Shown: piece after piece, positions 1-8,878 of the stretch
Position numbering within the stretch: position 1 is the first letter of the stretch
How the letters are laid out: every line of letters starts with the position of its first letter
Assembly: GCA_027491315.1 (NCBI GenBank)
Contig: JAIXWL010000004.1
Span: forward strand, 124,001-188,000
Origin: Cytophagaceae bacterium
GTDB taxonomy: Bacteria > Bacteroidota > Bacteroidia > Cytophagales > Spirosomataceae
DNA length: 64,000 nucleotides
Direction of reading: 5' to 3'
Program-made: the position numbers and the translations under genes
Notes under the pieces: generated by a model
Seen by the model: the letters and a program-made list of their open reading frames with translations, nothing else
The model's database searches: none
Told to the model about the DNA's origin: nothing

Positions 1-611
1 ATTTTACCCTTGGAATGGGAAAAGTAGGGGGCTACCCAGCCAATTCCATGCAGCATTTTGCTGCGCTGATGTATTGTAAGTGGTTATATGCCAAAACCCA
101 GATATTTTACCGATTACCTACCGAGGCCGAATGGGAATATGCGTGTCGGGCTGGTGGTAAAGGAGCTTATTCTTCCTTATCAGCCAATGAGAAATTAGAA
201 GATTACGCTTGGATAGCTAGTAATTCAGGGGATAAATACCATTTGGTTGGTCAGAAAAAGCCCAATGCTTGGGGATTATATGATATGCTAGGAAATGTAC
301 ATGAATGGGTATTGGATCATTATGAGCCAACTTACTCAGCTAATAAAAAGGCACATCAAGCGATTTTTAAAGATAAATATGCGGATGCCATTGTCCGTGG
401 AGGTAGTTTCCGGGATGAGGCCAACATGGCTCGAAGTGCCAGCCGATTAGCCGCTGATCCAGTTTGGAACCGAAGAGATCCGCAGGAGCCTAAAAGTAAA
501 TGGTGGAATGCAGATGCTCCTTTTGTAGGATTTCGTATCATGCGCCCTGCCAAACAACCAAGTCCGGAGGAAGTTCGGGCATTTTTTGATCAATATTTAA
601 AAGATTTTTAA
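1..611 (+). CDS. SUMF1/formylglycine-generating-enzyme-like domain protein, 3' end only
   Basis: The reading frame is open from the left edge, so the true start lies outside the window; about 200 C-terminal residues are visible. They carry the SUMF1 (FGE-sulfatase) fold signatures: LPTEAEWEYACRAG, the NVHEWV segment, VRGGSF and the terminal GFRIMRP. In real formylglycine-generating enzymes a cysteine pair sits a short way after the RGGS motif. Here that stretch reads RSASRLAADP with no cysteine, so sulfatase activation is unlikely and a binding or structural role is more plausible. GldJ and GldK of gliding motility also use this fold, but no other gliding gene is next to it. It lies 25 bases before a Tat-exported oxidoreductase on the same strand and may share its operon. 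Confidence 0.85.
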   Translation, partial: FTLGMGKVGGYPANSMQHFAALMYCKWLYAKTQIFYRLPTEAEWEYACRAGGKGAYSSLSANEKLEDYAWIASNSGDKYHLVGQKKPNAWGLYDMLGNVHEWVLDHYEPTYSANKKAHQAIFKDKYADAIVRGGSFRDEANMARSASRLAADPVWNRRDPQEPKSKWWNADAPFVGFRIMRPAKQPSPEEVRAFFDQYLKDF

Positions 612-636
612 CCTTCAAAATAGATACCTAAATAAC

Positions 637-1986
637 ATGAAAAATTCACGTAGAGAATTCATCGTGCAGTCGAGCCTGGGAGCCGGAGCACTGCTAGCAG
701 CTCCACTAGTCACACAGGCCAGTCCAGGAGTAAGTTTTAGCCAAAGTTTGGTGGGAGATACCTTGAAAGTAGCCTTGATTGGTTGCGGTGGTAGAGGAAC
801 AGGAGCCATCATTCAGGCTTTAAGTACGAAAGAAAATATTCAATTGGTGGCTATGGCTGATGCCTTTAAAGATCGATTGGAAGATTGCTACAAGAGCGTC
901 ATGAATTCTCGTGCCAAAGATAAATCGGCTCAAGCAGTACCAGTGAATCAGAAAGTCAATGTTCCTGAGGACCATAAATTCGTAGGTTTTGATGCTTATA
1001 AGCAAGCTATGGCTTTGGCCGATGTGGTGATTTTGACAACTCCTCCAGGATTTCGTCCCTATCATTTTGAAGAGGCGGTACGTTTAGGAAAGCAAATTTT
1101 CATGGAAAAACCGGTGGCAACTGATCCAGCGGGTATACAACGTGTTTTGGCAGCGGCTAAAATAGCCAAAGAAAAGAAATTGAATGTGGTGGTGGGATTG
1201 CAGCGTCACTACCAAAATTCTTACCGTGATTTGATGAAGCGTGTGCAAGATGGCCAGATTGGTGATATTGTATCGGCATCTTGTTGGTGGAATAACGATG
1301 GCGTATGGGTAAAACCACGCAAGGAGGGGCAATCGGAAATGGAATACCAAATGAGAAACTGGTATTATTTCAACTGGATTTGCGGGGATCATATTACAGA
1401 ACAACACATTCATAATATTGACGTGATCAACTGGGCGAAAAACGGATATCCAGTTAGAGCCAGAGGTACAGGAGGTAGAGAAGTAAGAAAAGGGAAGGAT
1501 TATGGTGAAATTTTTGATCACCATATTGTAGAATTTGAATATGCAGATGGAACTATCCTAAATAGTCAATGTCGGCATATTCCTGGAACCTGGACAAAGG
1601 TAGATGAGCATTTAATTGGTACTAAAGGAAAGGTGTTATTTGATTCAGCCAAAATGTTGGATTTGAAAGGAAATGTGAGTTATGCTTTTGATAAAAAGAC
1701 AAAAGAGAATAATCCATATCAAACCGAGCATGATGAGTTATGGGCCAGTGTAGCAGCGGGAGAGTATAAATTTGCTGATGCAGAAAATGGGGCATATTCT
1801 ACCATGACATCTATCTTAGGAAGAATGGCTACCTATTCAGGACAGATCATTGAATGGGATAAAGCGATTAATTCAGGGATCAATATAGCACCAAGTCGAT
1901 TTGCTTGGGATGCAGATATGCCATTGAAGCCAGATGCGAATGGATTGTACCCAGTAGCAGTGCCAGGAAAAACCAAGTATTTTTAA
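637..1986 (+). CDS. Tat-exported Gfo/Idh/MocA family oxidoreductase
   Basis: This 449-residue protein begins with a twin-arginine leader (SRREF at residues 4-8, then a hydrophobic alanine/leucine stretch to about residue 28), so it should be exported folded with its cofactor. A Rossmann NAD(P) motif GCGGRGTG lies at 49-56. The family EKP motif at 157-159 (in IFMEKPVATDP) supplies the usual catalytic lysine. The C-terminal half matches the alpha/beta dimerisation domain. Such secreted dehydrogenases in Bacteroidota often act on sugars or inositols, but the substrate cannot be read here. It follows the SUMF1-like gene by 25 bases and ends 65 bases before nuoA, so it may be last in an upstream operon. 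Confidence 0.88.
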   Translation: MKNSRREFIVQSSLGAGALLAAPLVTQASPGVSFSQSLVGDTLKVALIGCGGRGTGAIIQALSTKENIQLVAMADAFKDRLEDCYKSVMNSRAKDKSAQAVPVNQKVNVPEDHKFVGFDAYKQAMALADVVILTTPPGFRPYHFEEAVRLGKQIFMEKPVATDPAGIQRVLAAAKIAKEKKLNVVVGLQRHYQNSYRDLMKRVQDGQIGDIVSASCWWNNDGVWVKPRKEGQSEMEYQMRNWYYFNWICGDHITEQHIHNIDVINWAKNGYPVRARGTGGREVRKGKDYGEIFDHHIVEFEYADGTILNSQCRHIPGTWTKVDEHLIGTKGKVLFDSAKMLDLKGNVSYAFDKKTKENNPYQTEHDELWASVAAGEYKFADAENGAYSTMTSILGRMATYSGQIIEWDKAINSGINIAPSRFAWDADMPLKPDANGLYPVAVPGKTKYF

Positions 1987-2051
1987 TAAAATAATCTTCA
2001 AAATTAGATTTTAGTGAGTAAATTGCCGCTTCAAATTTAGCGAAGTACAAG

Positions 2052-2420
2052 ATGAACTATCAACCTCAAGATTTTTTACCCATTTTCGTTCAATTAGGGG
2101 CGGCCTTGGCATTTATCGTTCTGGTCATGGTGTTAACCCATGCCCTAGGCCCTAAACGTCATTCGCAGAAAAAAGACGATTCTTTTGAGTGTGGAATTGA
2201 ATCTATTGGAGATGCTCGAACACCGATTTCGGTGAAGTATTTCTTGGTAGCGATATTATTCGTTTTGTTTGATTTGGAGATTGTATTTATGTACCCTTGG
2301 GCGGTTAACTTTAAGCAATTGGCATGGAACGGTTTTTATGAAATGATCGTATTCATGGGCTTGTTATTAGCTGGATTTATCTACGTAATTAAAAAAGGTA
2401 TTTTAACCTGGGAAAAATAA
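2052..2420 (+). CDS. nuoA: NADH-quinone oxidoreductase subunit A
   Basis: This is a 122-residue inner-membrane subunit of complex I with three predicted membrane segments (about 10-32, 64-85 and 92-112). The family signature FECGIE and the following cytoplasmic loop with DARTPISVKYF are intact; this loop sits near the quinone pocket. Length is normal. It is the first gene of the nuo operon, 65 bases after the preceding oxidoreductase gene and 49 bases before nuoB. No clear ribosome-binding sequence precedes the ATG, as is usual for the phylum. Confidence 0.95.
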   Translation: MNYQPQDFLPIFVQLGAALAFIVLVMVLTHALGPKRHSQKKDDSFECGIESIGDARTPISVKYFLVAILFVLFDLEIVFMYPWAVNFKQLAWNGFYEMIVFMGLLLAGFIYVIKKGILTWEK

Positions 2421-2469
2421 ACAATTAGCTTTTTGCTGGGTTTATTTTTAATAGAAAAGAAGATTATAT

Positions 2470-3018
2470 ATGAGTGATGCAAAAATTAATATCGTAGAAG
2501 CGCCGGCAGGTTTAGAGGGTCAAGGATTTTTTGCTACCAGTTTAGATTCATTAGTAGGGATGGCTAGAGCAAATTCGCTCTGGCCATTGCCTTTTGCTAC
2601 ATCTTGCTGCGGTATTGAGTTCATGTCTACTATGGCCTCTCATTATGACATTGGCCGATTTGGTGCAGAGCGTTTGAGTTTTTCTGCTCGCCAAGCCGAC
2701 GTGTTGATGGTAATGGGGACGATAGCCAAGAAAATGGCACCGGTTGTTAAGCAAGTGTATTTGCAGATGGCTGAACCTCGTTGGGTTTTATCCGTAGGTG
2801 CATGCGCTTGTTCTGGAGGTATTTTTGATACTTATTCCGTATTGCAGGGTATTGATCGGGTTATCCCAGTGGATGTATACGTGCCAGGTTGCCCTCCTCG
2901 TCCAGAGCAGATTTTGGATGGCTTTATGCAAATCCAAGAACTAGCAAAAAATGAATCTATTCGTCGTAGAAACCAACCCGAGTATAAGGCTTTGTTGGAA
3001 TCTTATGGTATTGAATAA
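2470..3018 (+). CDS. nuoB: NADH-quinone oxidoreductase subunit B
   Basis: This 182-residue peripheral subunit holds [4Fe-4S] cluster N2, the last electron carrier before quinone. The ligands are visible: the tandem cysteines C46-C47 in TSCCGIEFM, C112 (in GACACSGG) and C141 in VPGCPPRPEQ. Length and motif order are normal for the family. It follows nuoA by 49 bases and precedes nuoC by 11, in the standard nuo order. Confidence 0.96.
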   Translation: MSDAKINIVEAPAGLEGQGFFATSLDSLVGMARANSLWPLPFATSCCGIEFMSTMASHYDIGRFGAERLSFSARQADVLMVMGTIAKKMAPVVKQVYLQMAEPRWVLSVGACACSGGIFDTYSVLQGIDRVIPVDVYVPGCPPRPEQILDGFMQIQELAKNESIRRRNQPEYKALLESYGIE

Positions 3019-3029
3019 GTAAATCGAGC

Positions 3030-3539
3030 ATGGAAAACGTGAGTAATCAACAAATTATAGATGCCTTACAAGGGCAATTCGGAGAAGAGGCTATTTATGG
3101 AATCGCTGAATCCCATGGGATCTTACAAATAACCACTGAAGTAGAACACATCGTTCCGATGCTTCATTTTCTGTACCAACATCCGGTATTGAAATTTCAA
3201 TTTTTAACTGATTTAGCAGGGATACATTTTCCTGAGGCTAAAGGGCAAGAGTTGGGGGTTATATACCATTTGCACAGTTTAGAAAATAATGTGCGATTGT
3301 GGATCAAAATTTATGTACCGATTGAAAAGCCTGAGGTTCCTACGGTGACTGGTTTGTTTGCCACCGCCAACTGGATGGAGCGTGAAGCTTTCGATTTTTA
3401 CGGTATCATTTTTGAAGGTCACCCGAATTTGATTCGTATTTTGAACGTTGAGGACATGGATTACCATCCAATGCGTAAGGAATATCCTTTAGAGGACGCC
3501 ACCCGTCACGATAAAATAGATGAATTATTTGGTAGATAA
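3030..3539 (+). CDS. nuoC: NADH-quinone oxidoreductase subunit C
   Basis: This 169-residue protein is the 30-kDa-type subunit of the complex I peripheral arm. The conserved WMEREAFDFYGI stretch and the C-terminal HPNLIRIL...YHPMRKEYPLE signature are present. It is a separate gene here, not fused to nuoD as in enterobacteria. It lies 11 bases after nuoB and 21 before nuoD. Confidence 0.94.
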   Translation: MENVSNQQIIDALQGQFGEEAIYGIAESHGILQITTEVEHIVPMLHFLYQHPVLKFQFLTDLAGIHFPEAKGQELGVIYHLHSLENNVRLWIKIYVPIEKPEVPTVTGLFATANWMEREAFDFYGIIFEGHPNLIRILNVEDMDYHPMRKEYPLEDATRHDKIDELFGR

Positions 3540-3560
3540 ACTACCTTCAACGAGCGAAAC

Positions 3561-4796
3561 ATGTCTGAAGTAGCATTAGTAAATAACCCCAACGTAGGTC
3601 TAGATAAGACGCCGAAAAGCGGCCCTTATGTGAACGAGTTGACTACCCTAAATTTAGGTCCTACCCACCCAGCCACGCATGGTATTTTTCAAAATATCTT
3701 GACCATGGATGGAGAAACGATTGTGGATGCAGAGCAAACCGTGGGATATATCCACCGTGCATTTGAAAAAATTGCGGAGCGTCGTCCATTCTATCAAATT
3801 ACCACATTAACTGACCGCATGAATTATTGTTCAGCTCCTATTAATAATATGGGTTGGCACATGACGGTAGAAAAATTATTGGGAATAGAAGTTCCAAAAC
3901 GTGCACAATACATCCGAGTTATCATGATGGAATTGGCTCGTTTGGCAGATCATATTATTTGTAACTCCATTTTGGCGGTTGATACCGGAGCCCTTACCGG
4001 CTTCCTGTATGTTTACCAATGGAGGGAGTTTATCTATGAAATTTACGAGGAGCTTTGCGGAGCTCGTTTAACGACCAACATGGGTCGTTTTGGTGGCATG
4101 GAAAGGGATTTAAGCCCGGTTGCCATAGAGAAAATTAAGAAATTATTGGCCGAGTTACCTGCTGCTTTGAAGGAATTTGAAAGCATGGTGGTACGTAACC
4201 GAATTTTCATGGATCGTACACAGAATGTGGGCGCCATTTCGGCTGAACGTGCTTTAAACTACGGTTTTACTGGTCCTAATTTACGTGCTGCTGGAGTAGA
4301 TTATGATGTGCGTTCCTTGAATCCATACTCATCGTATGAAGATTTTGATTTTGAAATTCCAGTAGGTACCAAAGGAGATACCTATGACCGTTTCTTGGTG
4401 CGTGAAGAGGAAATGTGGCAGAGTTTACGCATCATTCAACAGGCCATGGATAACTTGCCAGAAGGACCATACCATGCAGATGCCCCACATTATTACTTAC
4501 CTCCTAAGCAAGAGGTTTACCGAAACATGGAGGCCTTAATTTACCATTTCAAAATTGTAATGGGAGAAATAGACGCTCCAGTGGGTGAAGTATATCATTC
4601 GGTAGAAGGGGGTAATGGAGAGTTAGGATTTTATTTGGTTTCGGATGGTGGACGTACACCTTATCGTTTGAAATTCCGTAGACCAGGATATATATATTAT
4701 CAAGCATTCCCAGAAATGATCAAAGGTTCGACTTTATCGGATGCCATTGTAACAATGTCATCGATGAATGTGATTGCAGGTGAGTTAGATACATAA
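3561..4796 (+). CDS. nuoD: NADH-quinone oxidoreductase subunit D
   Basis: This 411-residue protein is the 49-kDa-type subunit that, with NuoB, forms the quinone-binding cavity. The signature LNLGPTHPATHG starts near residue 30, and the family's YIHRAFEK and MDRTQ-type segments follow; the C-terminal region (KFRRPGYIYYQA, then DAIVTMSS) matches the family. A 29-residue N-terminal tail precedes the core. It ends three bases before the nuoE start, which suggests translational coupling. Confidence 0.95.
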   Translation: MSEVALVNNPNVGLDKTPKSGPYVNELTTLNLGPTHPATHGIFQNILTMDGETIVDAEQTVGYIHRAFEKIAERRPFYQITTLTDRMNYCSAPINNMGWHMTVEKLLGIEVPKRAQYIRVIMMELARLADHIICNSILAVDTGALTGFLYVYQWREFIYEIYEELCGARLTTNMGRFGGMERDLSPVAIEKIKKLLAELPAALKEFESMVVRNRIFMDRTQNVGAISAERALNYGFTGPNLRAAGVDYDVRSLNPYSSYEDFDFEIPVGTKGDTYDRFLVREEEMWQSLRIIQQAMDNLPEGPYHADAPHYYLPPKQEVYRNMEALIYHFKIVMGEIDAPVGEVYHSVEGGNGELGFYLVSDGGRTPYRLKFRRPGYIYYQAFPEMIKGSTLSDAIVTMSSMNVIAGELDT

Positions 4797-4799
4797 TAC

Positions 4800-5294
4800 A
4801 TGGAAGGTAAGAATAACATCGTTTTCCCAGCAGAAACGCTGGAATTAGTGAAGAAAATCATTGCTCGTTACCCTGAGGGGAAACAGAAGTCGGCACTTTT
4901 GCCCATTTTACATTTGGCTCAAGCCGAATGGAAATGGTGCAGTCCAGAGGTGATGGATTATGTAGCTTCTTTATTGTCTATCAAGGCGGTGGAGGTGTAT
5001 GAAGTGGCTAGTTTTTATACCATGTTCCATTTAGAACCGGTGGGAGAACATGTCATTGAGTATTGTCGGACCGGTCCTTGTTGCTTGATGGGAGGAGTTG
5101 AGGTGTATGACCATTTGAAAAAGCGCTTAGGAGTTGAGACTGGAGGAACGTCAGCAGATGGTAAATTCACCGTCAAAGAAGTAGAATGTTTAGCTGCATG
5201 TGGATGGGGACCTGTATTTCAGATTCGTGAGAAGTTTTACATGCACTTGACGAAGGAGAAGGTAGATCAAATCATTGATGAATTAGGAAAATAA
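4800..5294 (+). CDS. nuoE: NADH-quinone oxidoreductase subunit E (24-kDa type)
   Basis: This 164-residue thioredoxin-fold subunit carries [2Fe-2S] cluster N1a. The four ligands follow the family pattern: C89 and C94 in EYCRTGPC, then C130 and C134 in VECLAACGWGP. It pairs with NuoF in the NADH dehydrogenase module. The gene starts three bases after nuoD and stops six bases before nuoF. Confidence 0.95.
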   Translation: MEGKNNIVFPAETLELVKKIIARYPEGKQKSALLPILHLAQAEWKWCSPEVMDYVASLLSIKAVEVYEVASFYTMFHLEPVGEHVIEYCRTGPCCLMGGVEVYDHLKKRLGVETGGTSADGKFTVKEVECLAACGWGPVFQIREKFYMHLTKEKVDQIIDELGK

Positions 5295-5300
5295 GCGAGG

Positions 5301-6641
5301 ATGAAGATATTAACCGAACATATTGAGGTACCTGGAATTGAGACGATTGACGTATATCGTAAGCATGGTGGGTACCAAGCGGTAGAAAAAGCGTTGAAAA
5401 AAATGACTCCTGATGAAGTAACCGAAGAGGTGAAGAAATCAGGGTTGCGTGGTCGTGGTGGTGCAGGATTCCCAGTTGGGATGAAGTGGTCATTTTTGGC
5501 AAAACCAGAGGGAGTACCCCGTTATTTAGTTTGTAATGCAGATGAGTCTGAGCCTGGTACTTTCAAAGACCACTATTTGATGTGGAAATCTCCTCATACC
5601 TTAATTGAGGGTATGATTGTTTCCAGTTTTGCCTTAGGAGCCAATACATCTTACATCTACGTTCGTGGAGAGTTGATGTATGTGATTCATATTTTAGAAA
5701 AAGCCATCCAAGAAGCCTATGATAAGGGTTTGTTGGGTAAAAATATACTAGGTTCTGGCTATGATTTGGACTTATATGTTCAGTCGGGCGGCGGTGCTTA
5801 TATCTGCGGAGAAGAAACAGCTTTGTTGGAATCTTTGGAAGGTAAACGTGGTAACCCACGTAATAAGCCACCATTCCCAGCCGTAAAAGGTCTTTGGCAA
5901 TGTCCGACAGTAGTCAATAATGTGGAGTCTATCGCTGCTACTTCATGGATTGTGAATAATGGTGGTGATGCGTATGCGCAGATTGGAATAGGAAGAAGTA
6001 CAGGTACTAAATTAATTTCTGCATCAGGGCATATTCGTAAGCCAGGTGTGTACGAAATTCCATTGGGGATAACGGTAGAGGATTTTATCTACTCAGATGA
6101 ATGGTGTGGTGGTATACGGGAAGGGCATAAATTAAAGGCTGTAGTAGCTGGTGGTTCATCTGTACCTATTTTACCTGCAGAAATGATCTTAACGACGGCA
6201 TCAGGTGAGAAAAGATTGATGACTTATGAGTCTTTGTCTGACGGAGGTTTTGCTACAGGTACGATGTTAGGTTCAGGAGGATTTATTGTGATGGATGAGA
6301 CAACATGTATCGTACATAATACCTTAACTTTTGCTCGTTTTTATCACCATGAATCTTGTGGTCAGTGTTCTCCTTGCCGAGAAGGTACTGGCTGGATGGA
6401 TAAGGTTATCAAGCGTATTGAATTAGGCCATGGCCGAAAAGAAGATATTGATTTGTTAGTGGATGTGGCTAAGAAAATCGAAGGAAATACGATTTGTCCA
6501 TTAGGTGATGCAGCCGCATGGCCTGTAGCTGCGGCAATTCGTCATTTTAGAGATGAATTTGAATGGCATATTGAACATCCTGAATTAGCGACTCAACCTG
6601 GTGCGGTTTACATGCGTCCGGGTGCCAGCTGGTCTAATTAA
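5301..6641 (+). CDS. nuoF: NADH-quinone oxidoreductase subunit F (NADH- and FMN-binding)
   Basis: This 446-residue catalytic subunit oxidises NADH with FMN and passes electrons to cluster N3. Visible features are the glycine-rich GRGGAGFP nucleotide-binding segment near residue 50, the VCNADESEPGTFKD motif near residue 75, the GAYICGEETALLESLEG stretch near residue 160, and the [4Fe-4S] ligands in ESCGQCSPCREGTGW (about 351-365) plus a cysteine near 398 in NTICPLGD. Length is normal. Its TAA stop shares one base with the ATG of the following glycosyltransferase, an unexpected partner. Confidence 0.95.
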   Translation: MKILTEHIEVPGIETIDVYRKHGGYQAVEKALKKMTPDEVTEEVKKSGLRGRGGAGFPVGMKWSFLAKPEGVPRYLVCNADESEPGTFKDHYLMWKSPHTLIEGMIVSSFALGANTSYIYVRGELMYVIHILEKAIQEAYDKGLLGKNILGSGYDLDLYVQSGGGAYICGEETALLESLEGKRGNPRNKPPFPAVKGLWQCPTVVNNVESIAATSWIVNNGGDAYAQIGIGRSTGTKLISASGHIRKPGVYEIPLGITVEDFIYSDEWCGGIREGHKLKAVVAGGSSVPILPAEMILTTASGEKRLMTYESLSDGGFATGTMLGSGGFIVMDETTCIVHNTLTFARFYHHESCGQCSPCREGTGWMDKVIKRIELGHGRKEDIDLLVDVAKKIEGNTICPLGDAAAWPVAAAIRHFRDEFEWHIEHPELATQPGAVYMRPGASWSN

Positions 6642-7804
6642 TGATGGGAGCCAAAATTCTTTTTGTAGGGCATGATGCTAACCGTGCAGGAGCACAACTC
6701 GTATTATTGCATTGGTTGAAAGAAAATGCGGCAAAGGGTCAAAAAGGATATTTGTTATTAGAGAAAGGCGGAGATTTATTAGCCACTTACCGTAAATATG
6801 CGGAAGTTTGGATTTGGAGGAGAGAGCATAACAAGGCCAGAAATATATTTAAAAAAATACCTTTTCTCAAAAGAGAGGAAAGTTCACCAGATCGGGAACC
6901 TAATAAAGCAGAAATTCAAAAGATGTTGGGCGAATTTCGTCAACAAAAATTTGATTTAATTCTAGGAAATACGGTAGCATCTTTATCCTTGATGCAGCAG
7001 CTGACTTCCTTGAAAATTGCTTTTGGTGCTTATGTGCATGAATTGAAGTTTTCTTGCGAGACTTATGCTTCGGAAAAGGACATGCAGTTTTTAGCGCAAA
7101 AAGTAAAGCATGTTTTTGCGGTTTCAGAACAAGTGAGAATATTATTGAAGGAGAAATATGGTATTCCCCAAGAAAAATTGGCTTTACTTCCACCCGTTGC
7201 CGAGTTGGCTAAAACCAAATCTGGAACGTCTGAGCAAGTAAGAGAACAATTGAATATCCCAGCAACAAGTCCATTGGTCTTGGGTTGTGGATTAGCTGAA
7301 TGGAGGAAAGGAACAGATGTTTTTATTCGCGTAGCCAGACAGGTGATTCGATTAAAACCGGAAGTTCATTTCGTTTGGTTAGGCATGGGTGATAACCTCT
7401 ATTCTGCGGAGCTCATAGAAGAGAAAGAAAAATGGGATGTAGGCGCACAAGTGCATTTAATCCCTGCCAGAGCAGATACTAAAGCCTATTTTGAGGCCAT
7501 GGACCTGTTTTTCTTGTCGTCTAGAGAGGACCCTTTTCCACTGGTAATGCTAGAAGCAGGCTATCAAGCCAAGCCATTGGTCGGGTTTAAGGAAAGTGGC
7601 GGAATTGCTGATTTCACCCAGGGGATAGAGGGATTATTAGTAGATTATATGGATGAAGGGCAAATGACGAATTTAATTATTCGTTGGTTAGAGGCTCCCA
7701 ATTCTGAAAAAGTACTTTTAGGTGAAGAATTAAAAGCTAGATCTACCCAATATACCGTGAAAGCGTTTATGGAACGATGGGCTGCATTAGAAAAAGATCT
7801 TTAA
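6641..7804 (+). CDS. GT4-family glycosyltransferase embedded in the nuo operon
   Basis: This 387-residue protein has two Rossmann-like halves typical of GT-B retaining glycosyltransferases (group 1/GT4). The N-terminal half begins ILFVGHDANRAGAQ. The C-terminal half has a donor-binding strand with GLAEWRKGTDVF (about residue 217) and the acidic signature SSREDPFPLVMLEA near 290-303. No membrane segment is evident, so it is probably cytosolic and acts on a lipid-linked or nucleotide sugar acceptor. The start codon overlaps the nuoF stop by one base, and a second ATG follows immediately. It ends 40 bases before nuoG. It has no known role in complex I and is best seen as an operon passenger. The donor sugar is unknown. 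Confidence 0.85.
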   Translation: MMGAKILFVGHDANRAGAQLVLLHWLKENAAKGQKGYLLLEKGGDLLATYRKYAEVWIWRREHNKARNIFKKIPFLKREESSPDREPNKAEIQKMLGEFRQQKFDLILGNTVASLSLMQQLTSLKIAFGAYVHELKFSCETYASEKDMQFLAQKVKHVFAVSEQVRILLKEKYGIPQEKLALLPPVAELAKTKSGTSEQVREQLNIPATSPLVLGCGLAEWRKGTDVFIRVARQVIRLKPEVHFVWLGMGDNLYSAELIEEKEKWDVGAQVHLIPARADTKAYFEAMDLFFLSSREDPFPLVMLEAGYQAKPLVGFKESGGIADFTQGIEGLLVDYMDEGQMTNLIIRWLEAPNSEKVLLGEELKARSTQYTVKAFMERWAALEKDL

Positions 7805-7844
7805 TTGAACATTGATCAAGGGCTTAAACCCTTAAAAATAGAAA

Positions 7845-8876
7845 ATGAAAGTAACAATTGATAACATCACATTAGAGGTAGAACCAGGTACTACCATCAT
7901 GCAGGCGGCAAGGATGATTGGTCCAGAGATTGCGCCTCCTGCTATGTGTTACTATGAACCTTTGAAAGGTACGGGAGGTAAATGTCGGGGTTGCTTGGTT
8001 AAAGTTACTGCCGGTTCAGAAAAAGATCCTCGTCCTATGCCAAAATTGGTACCCTCTTGCATCACTACGGTACAAGATGGTATGATTGTAGAAAATACCA
8101 TCAATGAGCAGGTATTAGAAACAAGAAAAGGTATTGTAGAGTTTTTGTTGTTAAACCATCCTTTAGATTGCCCTGTTTGTGATCAAGCTGGAGAATGTCA
8201 TTTACAAGACTTCTCCTTTGAGCATGGAGTTTCTTCTACTCGTACGGTTGAGGAAAGAAATACGTTTGAGCCTGTTGATTTAGGTCCTTACATCAAGCTA
8301 AACATGAATCGTTGTATTCTATGTTACCGTTGCGTATATGCCGCAGATCAGCTGACTGAGGGTCGTGTTCATGGAGTGATGCACCGTGGTGATCATGCGG
8401 AGATTAGTACCTACATAGAAAAGGCCATTGACAATGATTTTTCTGGAAACGTGATTGACGTGTGTCCTGTTGGAGCATTAACCGATAAAACATACCGTTT
8501 CAAAAGTCGTGTTTGGTTCTCTAAGCCTGAAGATGCACATTGTGATTGCGACAAATGCTCGGGCAATGTGACCTTATGGTATCGTGGAGATGAAGTTATT
8601 CGTGTGACAGGACGTAAGAATGAGTGGGGTGAGGTGAAAGAATTTATTTGTAATACTTGTCGTTTTGAACGTAAGAAAACTTCGGATTGGGTAATTGAGG
8701 GGCCAACCAAAATAGCTCGGCATTCAGTAATTTCAGCGAATAAATACGGAGCTAATTTGATTAAACCATCCTTCCCAATCAAACAAGCGGCCTTGGCTTA
8801 TAAGCCAATTGACGATGATCGAGATCGTAGTTTTTTACCTGCTAAAAAGAGTCTTCCTAGTTCAGAAAAGAAATAA
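7845..8876 (+). CDS. nuoG: NADH-quinone oxidoreductase subunit G, short Bacteroidota form
   Basis: This 343-residue iron-sulfur subunit corresponds to only the N-terminal third of long NuoG proteins. The [2Fe-2S] ferredoxin domain has C35, C47, C50 and C72. The His-Cys cluster has H105, C109, C112 and C118. The next [4Fe-4S] site has C157, C160, C163 and C207. A further cysteine group (C233, C235, C238, C269, C272) marks the start of the molybdopterin-oxidoreductase-like region, which then ends after a lysine-rich tail instead of continuing for some 500 residues. The clean stop and the two-base gap to nuoH argue for a natural short form, not a recent truncation. Short NuoG proteins are, to my knowledge, usual in this phylum. 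Confidence 0.9.
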   Translation: MKVTIDNITLEVEPGTTIMQAARMIGPEIAPPAMCYYEPLKGTGGKCRGCLVKVTAGSEKDPRPMPKLVPSCITTVQDGMIVENTINEQVLETRKGIVEFLLLNHPLDCPVCDQAGECHLQDFSFEHGVSSTRTVEERNTFEPVDLGPYIKLNMNRCILCYRCVYAADQLTEGRVHGVMHRGDHAEISTYIEKAIDNDFSGNVIDVCPVGALTDKTYRFKSRVWFSKPEDAHCDCDKCSGNVTLWYRGDEVIRVTGRKNEWGEVKEFICNTCRFERKKTSDWVIEGPTKIARHSVISANKYGANLIKPSFPIKQAALAYKPIDDDRDRSFLPAKKSLPSSEKK

Positions 8877-8878
8877 TC

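Noticed and set aside
1-611. Calling the first gene gldK or gldJ
   Set aside because: Only the SUMF1 fold is visible and no gldLMN or other gliding gene is adjacent, so the specific name is not supported.
7818-7833. Hairpin AAGGG...CCCTT before nuoG as a terminator
   Set aside because: The stem is only five bases and no T run follows. It would also split the nuo operon.
7845-8876. NuoG as a broken or truncated pseudogene
   Set aside because: All expected N-terminal cluster ligands are present, the stop is followed directly by nuoH, and short NuoG proteins occur in the phylum.
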